Below are positions 55,087-64,000 of a stretch of 64,000 bases of DNA, in pieces. This DNA is from Albugo candida (taxonomy: Eukaryota > Oomycota > Peronosporomycetes > Albuginales > Albuginaceae). Position numbers and translations under genes: made by a program. The stretch lies in assembly GCA_905220665.1 (NCBI GenBank), contig CAJNAR010000029.1:62001-126000 (forward strand). Reading direction: 5' to 3'. Numbering within the stretch: the stretch's first letter is position 1; every line of letters begins with the position of its first letter. The notes under the pieces are model-generated. The model did not search any database and had not been told where the DNA came from. It saw only the letters and a program-made list of their open reading frames with translations.

Positions 55087-56360
55087 TTGGGGTCTCGAAT
55101 GCCAATCAACTCGACTCGGAATACAAGTTGAGCATTAGGTGGGATGCGTGGAGGCTTTCCATCCGCTCCATATGCCAGTTCCGGAGAAATTGTTATCAAG
55201 GACGTCTCACCAAGACTCATCATTCTGATTCCACGATCAAACCCCACAATTAAATGGCCCGCTCCGACACGAAATTCCAAAGACTTGTCACGCGAATAGG
55301 TCGACTCAATGATCTCTGTAGCATATTTACACGAGTAATGTATACAAACGAATTGGCCGACTTTGGGGAAATGTACTGCATCACCGGGAAAAATCGTTCT
55401 CAGCTGAAGTTTATCGCCAGTTGCATTTTGGAATCGCGAATATAATTGCTCCATTGAGATGAATTGTGATAAAGAGAGATGTTGCGGCGTTTTCGATTCC
55501 GTGTCTCCAGAGCTACCGGGACTCGATACGGGTAATGCTGGTGCGTTACTCGTGTCAGGCATCATCGAAATCCATTGAGAGGTTGATTCCAGTATTTCGA
55601 CGATCGAAAGCGCGGCATGGGTCGAATGTTGACTTAGTTGCAATATTGTCTCCAATAAGTATAGAAACCCGTTCAAGTCAATTGCATTATGTTGATTGGC
55701 TATTGACATGGTCGGATATCCTGATTTGAGGAATCGAGGCAAGGATCGGTACCAATTTGTGATATAATTCGGGTCAAGTCGCTCATATTCCATTTGCAGG
55801 CTACTAATTAAGTCCAATCCAAATGTTGCAATGTGATACATCGAAATTGCATGAGGACTGTACGGTTTTTGCGCTTGCACAACCCGCAGGTATACCTCAA
55901 AGTTTATGCCATCCCACTCGTTTACGAGATGCGGTGCTACCTGCTGTATTAGTCGACATACGTGTCCACGTGTTATCGTCGCGATGACTCTTCTGAAAAG
56001 CTCGTAAACATCGCCTTCAATGAGCAGATCGTCATTGTCAGCCACACTCTGAAACTGCTGCTTGTAGAAATTAAGCTCTTTAATAGAGCACGCACTACTT
56101 CCATGATGGTTTGGAGCGTATTCCGATAATTTGATGTCACGATTTACTCCTAGCAGCTTCGGTTTGAACCATGTGCTCTGCCCGCTAATCTTATTATAAT
56201 AATAAAAAGTCTGGTACTTTTCGTCATAATATTTTTCATACATTTCATCTATTAGTGTTTCAATGTAGCGATGGGCTTTGAATTTTCGGTAGCAGCACTG
56301 AATTCGTATCGCACTATACTGAAAACGAGCCGTACTATTTTCATAAATGCTGTCAACCAT
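55047..56360 (-). CDS. FKBP-type prolyl isomerase with N-terminal IQ and WW domains
   Basis: One exon encodes 437 residues. An IQ-like calmodulin-binding helix (SAIRIQCCYRKFKAHR) lies at about 16-32, and a WW domain at about 43-66 (YDEKYQTFYYYNKISGQSTW). About 70-315 is helical and unassigned. The FKBP domain follows at about 325-422, with VCIHYSC, GHLIVGFDRGIRMMSLGE, ITISPELAYGADGKPPRIPP and LVFRVELIGI. The pocket Trp of FKBP12 is Phe here. FKBPs isomerise X-Pro bonds and aid folding. This domain order is unusual. The C-terminal 15 residues after the domain overlap the convergent neighbour's coding end by 40 bases. It is divergent from p23 with 238 bp between starts. Confidence 0.88.
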   Translation of the reverse strand: MVDSIYENSTARFQYSAIRIQCCYRKFKAHRYIETLIDEMYEKYYDEKYQTFYYYNKISGQSTWFKPKLLGVNRDIKLSEYAPNHHGSSACSIKELNFYKQQFQSVADNDDLLIEGDVYELFRRVIATITRGHVCRLIQQVAPHLVNEWDGINFEVYLRVVQAQKPYSPHAISMYHIATFGLDLISSLQMEYERLDPNYITNWYRSLPRFLKSGYPTMSIANQHNAIDLNGFLYLLETILQLSQHSTHAALSIVEILESTSQWISMMPDTSNAPALPVSSPGSSGDTESKTPQHLSLSQFISMEQLYSRFQNATGDKLQLRTIFPGDAVHFPKVGQFVCIHYSCKYATEIIESTYSRDKSLEFRVGAGHLIVGFDRGIRMMSLGETSLITISPELAYGADGKPPRIPPNAQLVFRVELIGIRDPNHVTKSEETDRLQ

Positions 56361-56598
56361 TTGGTCTCATAGCAGCGCGGCGAGCAGAGTCAATTTTGGT
56401 GTAACGGACACAGAATTCGTCATCGATCAAATTATGTATCACATCACTCTAGTGTCAAACGTTTTCGTCCAATCGACGGTGTGAATTCGATACAAACCGG
56501 TCTTTCTCCACCATCCAAACTGAGTTGAACCGAACCAATTGATTGAATCGCAATATCTTGATCGAAACAAAGAGAAAAAGCGAAAAACTTCCAGAACG
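56361..56598. promoter_or_regulatory. short bidirectional promoter between FKBP and p23 genes
   Basis: These 238 bp separate the two divergent starts. Both products are chaperone-type proteins, so a shared promoter could co-regulate them; that is inference. A GTCAATTTTGG stretch near 56391 loosely resembles an oomycete initiator core (CAWTTT), though far from the p23 ATG. Confidence 0.4.
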
Positions 56599-57189
56599 AT
56601 GACCTCTTCCTCTTTATGTGCACCTGTTAAATGGGCTCAACGAAGCGATTCTCTCTATGTAACAATTGATTTATGTGATGTTAAAGACGAGAAAGTTTCT
56701 CTGAACGATAAATCTCTATTTTTCGAGTATGTATTCTATGATCACAATCGATTTTATACTTCTTCGAATCGTATCAATTCGTAATATTAAATATCAATTC
56801 ATTGCAGGGGAACCAGCAACGATCAAAAGTATTCTGTTAAGCTCGATTTTTTCAAAGAAGTTAACGCGGAAGCAAAGGAAAGTATATGGGTAAAAACGGA
56901 CCGTAATCTGCAATTCCATATTTTGAAGAAAAACACAGGAGAAGAATTCTGGCCTCGTTTGCTAGAAGACAAACACTTGGAGAAGACCAATGTTACGGTG
57001 GATTGGAGTCTTTACATGGATGAAGACGATACCAAAGAAGAGGAAAAGTTCGACATGAACGCATTGGGCGGCGGGGACGGCTTCGATTTCAACCAAATGA
57101 TGTCAGCCCAAAACGCAAATATGATGGAAGACGACGAAAGCGACAGCGACGACGAAACAATGCCAGAATTAGAAACAAAATCGGATTAA
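56599..57189 (+). CDS. Hsp90 co-chaperone p23 / Sba1 (CS domain)
   Basis: Two exons, 56599-56726 and 56808-57189 (81-bp intron), give 169 residues, the usual p23 size. The CS domain shows VKWAQRSDSLYVTIDLCDVKD, KLDFFKEVN, FHILKKNTGEEFWPRLLED and VTVDWSLYMDEDD. An acidic, Met- and Gly-rich tail follows (DDESDSDDETMPE), as is typical for p23. The protein binds ATP-bound Hsp90 and stabilises client complexes. An in-frame upstream Met exists at 56539, but the 56599 ATG starts directly before the domain and fits the family length. Confidence 0.93.
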
Positions 57190-57308
57190 ATGTCACAATT
57201 GTTTTGCAAAATGGCATTCAATTCGAATTTATTGATGTGAGAGCGAGTTGATTGGGAATTTTTGATACTGAAACATGAATCGGTGTGTACCGTGCAGCCA
57301 AACGCAAT

Positions 57309-58136
57309 TCAAAATGCGTATTCTGCTGGCGAGGGCGTCTGGGAGACCGCTGCGGGTGAAGTTTTGCCGCTATTTATTTCAGCAGCTCGCTTGATCGGCT
57401 TTCGAACGATCTCCACTTCTGTACATTTGTGTTCTGATCCATTCGTATCCTGTTTCTTCTCTTCAAGTTCCGCATCAAGCAATCTCTTTTCCCGCTCCAA
57501 TCGCTCTTTCTCACGTGCTTCTCTCTTTTGTTGTCGCTGCATATCCAACAATGCTTCTTGTTGCTTTCGATCATCCGGAGCTGAATGACATTCACTTTGT
57601 GCGGCAATACTGTGCCGCTTCATATCACTGCCTTTAGGTTCCGACTCTACGGTGTACCGAATGTCGCCCGTTGAACGGCGCCCATGAATATTGTGACTCG
57701 AGAAGTTTTGAAAATTTCGAATCACGGGCGGGCTGTTCTGGGAAAAGGTATCGGGCAACACTTGATCTAACGACATTCCACTATTGATTCGAAAAGCTAA
57801 TAGAAATTTATCCACCCAATTATTCATCTCCATTTCAGTGCTGGCAGCCACTAGAAGACGCCGTTCAGCAGCATTTATCGCAACGCGCCAAATAGTCGAA
57901 GCCGAACTTCCTGTTTTCATACTGTCCGCTGGCATAATTTCTAGTGCTGTCTCGTCACACGACGAAATATCCAGTTCACCTTTGAGTTCTCCATCTTCAA
58001 ATGTGTAATAACTTAGCGTGTGTGGCCTCAAAACAAAATATCGTGGTTTCCAATTCTTCCTTCCAAATGGTCCATGTCCTGAACCTTTCTTGAATAACAC
58101 TCCTTTGCGCAACACTTGATCCGTCGACGCTTTCAT
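57309..58136 (-). CDS. pleckstrin-homology (PH) domain protein
   Basis: One exon encodes 275 residues. A PH domain fills about residues 8-118: LRKGVLFKKGSGHGPFG, NWKPRYFVLRPHTLSYY, the middle strands, and the last helix EMNNWVDKFLLAF with its conserved Trp. A linker with S/T and basic residues follows, then a highly charged single helix or coiled coil at about 200-240 (KREAREKERLEREKRLLDAE). PH domains bind phosphoinositides or protein partners. It ends 119 bp from the convergent p23 end and starts 138 bp after the end of the transhydrogenase gene on the same strand. Confidence 0.85.
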   Translation of the reverse strand: MKASTDQVLRKGVLFKKGSGHGPFGRKNWKPRYFVLRPHTLSYYTFEDGELKGELDISSCDETALEIMPADSMKTGSSASTIWRVAINAAERRLLVAASTEMEMNNWVDKFLLAFRINSGMSLDQVLPDTFSQNSPPVIRNFQNFSSHNIHGRRSTGDIRYTVESEPKGSDMKRHSIAAQSECHSAPDDRKQQEALLDMQRQQKREAREKERLEREKRLLDAELEEKKQDTNGSEHKCTEVEIVRKPIKRAAEINSGKTSPAAVSQTPSPAEYAF

Positions 58137-58274
58137 AAGTCTAAATTCTGTGGAATACTCTGATTTTCTATTCTTCGTTACTGTGAAACCTTTCTGAGAT
58201 CAAATGTACCCGTACCTAACAAACGTACTTACTATACGCATATCGCCACGTATTGCCTCTTGAAGGATATCCAT

Positions 58275-60071
58275 TCATACAGTACCTGCAGCTAGCGGGT
58301 AACTGTCAACGTCGTCGGACAAATCGCCACGACGAAGTCTTCCCAGGCCGTTCAAAGCCGCAACACGATACGCTTCAGCAAGGGTCGGATAATTGAAGAC
58401 GGCATCCCGAAAGTACGTTAATGTGGCACCCATAGCGATGGCAACTTGGCCAATATGAATAATTTCAGTGGCGCCTTCGCCGATCGCATGAACACCGAAG
58501 AGTTTTAGCGAATGAGGATCAAATAAGATTTTTAGCATTCCATCGGCACTGGCACCACTCATCTGACCTTTTGCCAGCTCTGAATACTTAGCCACACCAA
58601 TTTCATAATTGATCTGTTGAGATGTCAATTGTTTTTCTGTATGTCCCACCATTGAAATTTCCGGAATCGTATAAATTCCGTATGGAAAATTACCAGTTTT
58701 TAATTGTGACGGGATACTGTCATCGTTGGATTCATCCTCATTCCACATGTAACATGATGCTAAACGACCCTGCTCCATACTCGTAGAAGCTAATGAGGGC
58801 GCACCGATGCAGTCACCCACGGCAAAACTGGAAGCCCGTCAGTATATAATGGACAAATGCAGTGTCAACGTACATATGGGGCTTCTTGGTCTGATACTTT
58901 GTATTCACGCTCAAAAGGCCACGCGGATTACGCGATAAACCAGCCGCTTCCAAGTTCAGGCCGTCCGTATTAGCTTGACGTCCAACAACATATAGAAGCG
59001 CGTCTCCATGAACTTTCTTACCGCTTTTTAAACCAACCAAAACGCCTCGAGATGATTTCTATAGTAAAAGTAAGTAAGTGTGAGTGGTAATCAATCAGAA
59101 TCAATCGAGAAATCGAGATCTCTTACGTCGACAGATTCGATCGTTTCACCCAATAGGAATCGCGCACCGTGATTACGCATTTCGTGCGTAAGCGTACTAA
59201 TGATTTCATCGTCGCAAAAGCTCAGAATCTAGATTCCAAATTGTTCGTGGGATATACTGGCAAATATCGACTCGAATAGACGGGTACCTCTTCACGTCCA
59301 TCAATCACTGTGACGGAATGTCCTCGTATCACATTCAGCATGGATGCATACTCCATTCCAATTACACCAGCACCTACTACAATAAGCGATCGTGGAAGTT
59401 GCCGGATATTCCAAGATAGTATTTGATCGCTGTCGAAAATCACTTTTCCATCGATTGGAATATTGGGATTGTGTGCAGGTCGTGTGCCACACGCAACGAG
59501 AAATTTTGAAGCGCGCAAACGTTTTGTTATTTTTTCGTGAGCGGGTCCATCAGCCTCAATAATAGAAACTTGGTGATCGTCTTCGAAGCGAGCGTGGCCA
59601 GATATATAGTCGACGCGAGCAGATTTGAATTGAACACGGAGGAGATCGACTTCGGATTGGATGACGCGGTTGACGCGATATAAAATATCATCGATAGTCA
59701 CGTTTTTCATAGAGTATGACTTTCCATAGAAGCTAAGCGGGTATACAAAATCAGAATTTATGTGTAATAGAAAGAATTGTGATGCCTCCCTACCCGTGGT
59801 GGCGATACCCTGAAAGATGTAATACTGCTTCACGAAAGGTTTTGGATGGGATAGTACCTGTATGCACGCATACACCTCCAACAGATGATTTTTTATCAAT
59901 GATCGCGACGTGTTTTCCACGTTTTGCTGCGTCGAGGGCACAGTTCGTTGCGGACGGTCCACTACCGATGACAATTAGATCATAGGATACTATACTGCTG
60001 CTATTTCGTTTAAGTAAATAATTGCGTTCAAAACGAAGAGCGGTATCGAAATTTCGTATGAATCGATGCAT
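58275..60071 (-). CDS. SthA-type NAD(P) transhydrogenase, probably mitochondrial
   Basis: Five exons (59794-60071, 59288-59732, 59127-59228, 58874-59058, 58275-58827), with introns of 61, 59, 68 and 46 bp, give 520 residues. The FAD site is [15 protein letters not shown]. The active-site region [19 protein letters not shown] has one Cys where dithiol reductases have two, as in soluble transhydrogenase (SthA/UdhA). The NAD site is [16 protein letters not shown], and [14 protein letters not shown] and the dimer domain ([11 protein letters not shown]) follow. It exchanges hydride between NADPH and NAD. The N-terminus ([20 protein letters not shown]) is basic and amphipathic, like a mitochondrial presequence. 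The frame is open slightly further upstream but without another ATG. Introns exclude contamination. It appears intact. Confidence 0.88.
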
Positions 60072-62330
60072 CGGATCAGAACAATGCAAAAACTCGTTTG
60101 GGGGTATTTGATTGGTTTAAATACTCTGCTTCCAACCGAACATGGTGTAACAACCCATCAAGTCAGGCTCAGATCTGGGTTCGCTGATTCGTCGCAAAGA
60201 CGCTTGAATAGCATCGCAATGATGAATCACAAGGAATTGGTTAGATACAAACACTTACTTGGCAGATTCAATATGACTGCTTTTTATAAAATTTAACATT
60301 TCTGAATATATTTTCTCAAGCTCATTGTATTCGAATTTGAACTTGTGATTTTTTATCGTCAGAAGCTTATATTTCCCCCCCCCCGATGTTTACATTCTAT
60401 TTGTCATCTGAGTGAAGTTTTACCATAATGATAGCTTCCGATCCAGGTGACGCTCTCACCTTTTTTCAGGTAGGTCAATTTGACGCCACAATCCTGACGC
60501 GGTATTCTGTGTGCTGTAGGTGTTCCAGAGAGCGTTCAAGTGCAAAGAAGGCGAGTCTGAAGACTCGGTTTACCGACATTGCTGCCTGAATGAATTCATC
60601 ATATGCCATTGCGCCTTAAAAGTACCAGTCCTGTCCGGATTTTTCAGCTCGTTCGTCTCCTAAATCTGGTTCGCTTGGCACAACGTTTCCATGCCACAAC
60701 CTCAACGCCACCAACATCAGACCGGTATCAAACAAAAAGCACACTCAGCACCGGGCTGCATTTAAGAGTCGAAGAAAAAGTCCACTACAAGGGCACAAGC
60801 ATATTTGCATTTCTGGTCCGCCAAGGCATCGACAAATATGTCTACCTTTATCATTAGCGCCTCATATCGAGCGAACTAACGTCTTGGGAGCGGCCTCGAT
60901 TTAGCAGGAGCAATCAAGTACACTCACGTTATTGGCAGCTTGAAGGAAGATATAGACACCGAGCTTTTTGGAGTTAGAGTACGATTATATTTGGCAATAT
61001 ACATCATTCATATACATACTTAAGACATACATATCTTATTGCCGTGTACCCTTGTTTGTTAACTATCATGTTGCTTTAATCACATCCCATCGACACTATC
61101 AATCTATGAATATACACTGACTATGTATGACGGACCTCTAACAGGAACGCCATGCCATACCGCACGCGTACGCCCGCTACCGCTATTTTTGGATTTCACG
61201 GTACACCTTACCGCTATATCTAATAATAGCGCTTCCACCGCGTGAGTTGCATGAAATCAATGCGTACGCCTCATTCTGTGTGTCCTTTGTAGCCATTTAC
61301 AGGTTTGCTCCAAGCTTTGTCCACCTTGTTTTCAACGAATATAATCAGCTGCATCAATTGATGTTGACGCACGGTCTATGTATCAAGACTTTCGCCTGCT
61401 TGTGTGTGAGTCGTGAAAACTTGCATGAATTCAGATGTTCGGCTGGAAGGTTGAATTCTGGCGTAAAGTACGCCTTTGGCACATACTCCTCCGCTCTTAG
61501 CCCGCGCTCGAACGTGATACGAGCACGTTCAATTATCGGGAATCGGTTATTATAAGCAAACCTTCAACAATGAGAAGTTTATCTGTGACGGTCGGCCACG
61601 AAAACTTAAATTACAAGTGTGTTTGAAATACAGAGTGCGTCTAAACAGTCGTACCCATACGGAACCACAGTAATATTCGAAACCAAGTTCATACGCTCGT
61701 CGTAGAAAACTCCGCTGACGAAAACCTATTTCAAACACTTCCTACGCTGATTCGCTAATGGAGTAAAATTACGTCGTAATTTTCCAATTTGTGCGCAATA
61801 AACACGAAATTCGTTGATCTTTGAAATCTCCCGTATGAAACCATTCGCCATTGTGAATGCCTTCGGGGCGAGCAACGGTCTAAAAGAATTGATTAGAATG
61901 TTGAGTTAGACACTGCTCAATGATCTTGTACAGTAAATTCACGTTGAATGAGAGAATCGCTAATCGATCTGTCTTGGACGACATTAGCGTCTGAAAGCCC
62001 AATGCCGCTTATTCTTGGTTGAAAGTATCCTACCTTAGCTCCTTATCCAGAGCGCATATATTCATTTCATACAAGACTATTAGAAACCTAGGGAGCAGCA
62101 TCAGATAGAACAGATAGCACCAAAGCAATACACAAAAAGAAAAACGAAGAGATAAAAAATTGTAGATTATGTAGATTATTCGCCGTCGCAAAACTTCAAG
62201 AGAAAGTGGGCAAATCATAATTCCTTGGTGATGTGAAAGTAGATATCCTTTCCATGAGTATCATCCATTGCCCCAAATACTGTTAAGTGGCGGTTGGCAA
62301 ATAAGGAGCTGATAACCCAGTTAGACCCGA
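60072..62330. other. 2.3-kb stretch without recognised genes
   Basis: A run of ten C residues lies at 60376-60385. Frames at 61247-61555 and 60603-60857 have no domain support. Nothing here resembles the other repeats in the window. Confidence 0.45.
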
Positions 62331-62339
62331 CCTCTGCGG

Positions 62340-64000
62340 TTTTTGCATTACTGGTTTTATGTTTGTTCGTTCGTCCATTGTGGCTAGTGGTTTTGTGGAC
62401 CTTAATGCCACGTAGCACCTCGTTTCGGACTCTGGTCGAGCCGTGATATAATCACGTTGTTTTAATTGGAGTTCGCTCATCCAAAAAAAAGAGGACACTC
62501 GGTGTCCGCGATCGCATTCAAATTCAACAGGTCGAGACATTCTTGAACTGATGAAACGCGCTGAATGGCTATGTCAGTGCTTCTCGGAACGTTGACGCTT
62601 CTGAGTGGATATCCATTTGCTCGCAGCACCCCGTACTCCGCCGAATTGCCAGCACGGAAGCCGGGTACCCGTTGAGCATAATGTCGCCTTGTATTTTACC
62701 ACCGGTTTTACGTCCAGCAATCACATCCATCAATGTACTTTTGCCAGCACCCGAGGATCCCATCAACGCGGTCATTGTACGGGGCATTGCGTATCCTGAA
62801 ATACCCTGCAGTAATGTAAGATCCTGTTTTGGAGCATTCAGGTCGGGGACCGAGTCATATAAATTCTTGAAACAAAGTGTCACGGGTACAAATGCTGCAT
62901 CCTCGTGGCCGATTGGCAAACGGACCTCTTCTTGATTGTCCATTGGTGTATTCAGCGTGGTATAGCTGTCTTTTCGAGATTCATGAGTAGTATCCTCGTC
63001 ATCGATCTCTCCATCGGAGCAGACGAGTAATCGTGAACGTCGACGCGTTGATACTCGAGCACGAAAATACTCGCAATTGTAAGCAGCACATACATTGCGC
63101 ATGAGTATACAAATCCATACAAACTCCATTTCTCATCCGTGTACACGTCAAAAAGCTCCAAATAGTATTTTCCAAACGTCGTACCAAATCGCTCACAGTA
63201 ATTGATCCCTTCATACACATAAATATCGAGTGTGCTGTTACGGTACTGGTTGATTCCAAGCATACGGATGCACCAGGAAATCGGATTATTCCAATAAATC
63301 CATAAAAGATAATTGGGAATTTGTGACCGGACAACGATGAACCCCGCATACAATGCAAAGAATAAGATGGAAAGCATCGCAAATGGATGAGCAATGTGGA
63401 TATCGGACGAGATCATTGCAATAAAAAAAAAGCACGCATTGAAAACCAGTCCGACCACAATCATCACGAGGATGAAGAGCGCGAATGACGAGAATGCAGG
63501 TACCAGATCACAAAACCAGTACACCATAGTTCCAAATACAAGCCCACGCAACACGATGGGTATCATTTGTAGAAGCGTATTGGCAAATATGAAGCAGCTC
63601 GTTCGATGAAAATTGGCGTCACGTTGTTTGTAAAATATGTCACGAGCCTCAATAAATGTTGGAATCATAGCCACTTGCCCTAGCGCGATAAACATAGTCG
63701 ATGCGAAAAAGACTCCAAGCTTAACTTGATTGTTTGTTGGCTCGATTTGGTAGAAAATGGTGCCGTATAAGAGCCCAGATATTATTATCATGAGCGTTCG
63801 GCCTTGCACAAGTGCTGGATTGCGAATAGTAAGCAGCCAACTTCGTTTCGTAAGAACACATAATTCCCGAAATAGCTCACCGTGAACGGTTTACTAGGCT
63901 CCATATACTCTTCTACATCCCGCCGAAGTGTAGGATTCATTGGCTCGCAAACTTGCTGCTGTATTCGAGCGTAATACCGCGATCTCCGCAACGCATGTGC
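62340..64000 (-). pseudogene. PDR-type (ABCG) full-size ABC transporter, broken, running off the window
   Basis: Read on the minus strand from the right edge, it enters before the first membrane half. The six-helix region spans about 63809-63060 (GRTLMIIISGLLYGTIFYQI, EARDIFYKQRDANF, LLWIYWNNPISWCIRMLGIN), then the second nucleotide-binding domain with Walker A GSSGAGKSTLMDVIAGRKTGG and CEQMDIHSEASTFREALT. Breaks are clear: a 1-bp loss near 63867 before KRSWLLTIRNP, a frame change near 63020 after HDYSSA, and a stop at 62571. Beyond it only shreds remain (ECLDLLNLNAIAD, then VLFFLDE), with the ABC signature motif deleted. The second membrane half is absent. Such pumps export drugs or lipids in intact form. 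Confidence 0.85.

Noticed and set aside
58275..60071. Bacterial contamination as the source of the SthA-like gene
   Set aside because: Four canonical short introns restore the frame exactly, and the neighbours are eukaryotic.
1..64000. tRNA genes
   Set aside because: Scanning by eye for the internal B-box (GGTTCRANNCC) on both strands gave no copy with a matching A-box and acceptor pairing. A tRNA search program could still find one.

Overview
This is nuclear DNA of a eukaryote. Many genes carry short GT-AG introns that I could place by reading frame (41-81 bp, one of 171 bp), and there are no bacterial operons. The family mix points to an oomycete (stramenopile): a START-like/FYVE protein, an M96-like coiled-coil protein, two PX proteins, a flavoprotein of the soluble transhydrogenase type with a mitochondria-like presequence, a PDR-type ABC transporter, and several large proteins without introns. 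The tight packing and short introns would fit a compact genome such as Albugo (white rust). The genus is inference; I ran no search.

The left part, about 1-25.6 kb, is gene-poor and decayed. Two direct copies of a roughly 2-kb non-coding repeat (473-2427 and 13081-15089) flank a broken kinesin-1 heavy-chain gene on the minus strand. The two kinesin halves (12566-10933 and 6839-5900) are separated by a 5'-truncated LINE (6840-10932) with a 15-bp target-site duplication. A second, 430-bp copy of the same LINE 3' end sits at 22396-22825 with its own 13-bp duplication, inside or beside a decayed coiled-coil gene. Small repeats and hairpins occur near 5.6, 20.0 and 21.1 kb.

The middle, about 25.6-60.1 kb, is gene-dense. 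In order it holds an N-terminal protein methyltransferase, eIF3d, a START-like/FYVE protein, an M96-like protein, a PHD-finger protein, PX protein 1, a metallo-beta-lactamase/cyclic-nucleotide-binding fusion, an ankyrin protein, a Mediator MED27-like subunit, a permuted NlpC/P60-like protein, a non-canonical poly(A) polymerase, a DDHD phospholipase, PX protein 2, a DusA-type tRNA-dihydrouridine synthase, an unrecognised protein that may contain beta-sandwiches, an IQ-WW-FKBP prolyl isomerase, p23, a PH-domain protein and a SthA-type transhydrogenase. Packing is extreme: MED27-like and its convergent neighbour are 17 bp apart, the FKBP gene overlaps its convergent neighbour by 40 coding bases, and the DDHD stop overlaps the first poly(A)-polymerase ATG in an ATGA.

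The right end, 60.1-64 kb, is again gene-poor and ends in a broken PDR/ABCG transporter that runs off the window.

The intact genes are mostly housekeeping (translation initiation, tRNA modification, Mediator, Hsp90 co-chaperone, NAD(P) balance) plus lipid and membrane signalling (two PX, FYVE, PH, DDHD) and cyclic-nucleotide sensing. They do not form one pathway. I found no tRNA, rRNA or CRISPR array by eye, and no clear new multi-gene system. The most unusual items are the domain fusions, the overlapping genes and the well-preserved LINE insertion in kinesin-1.
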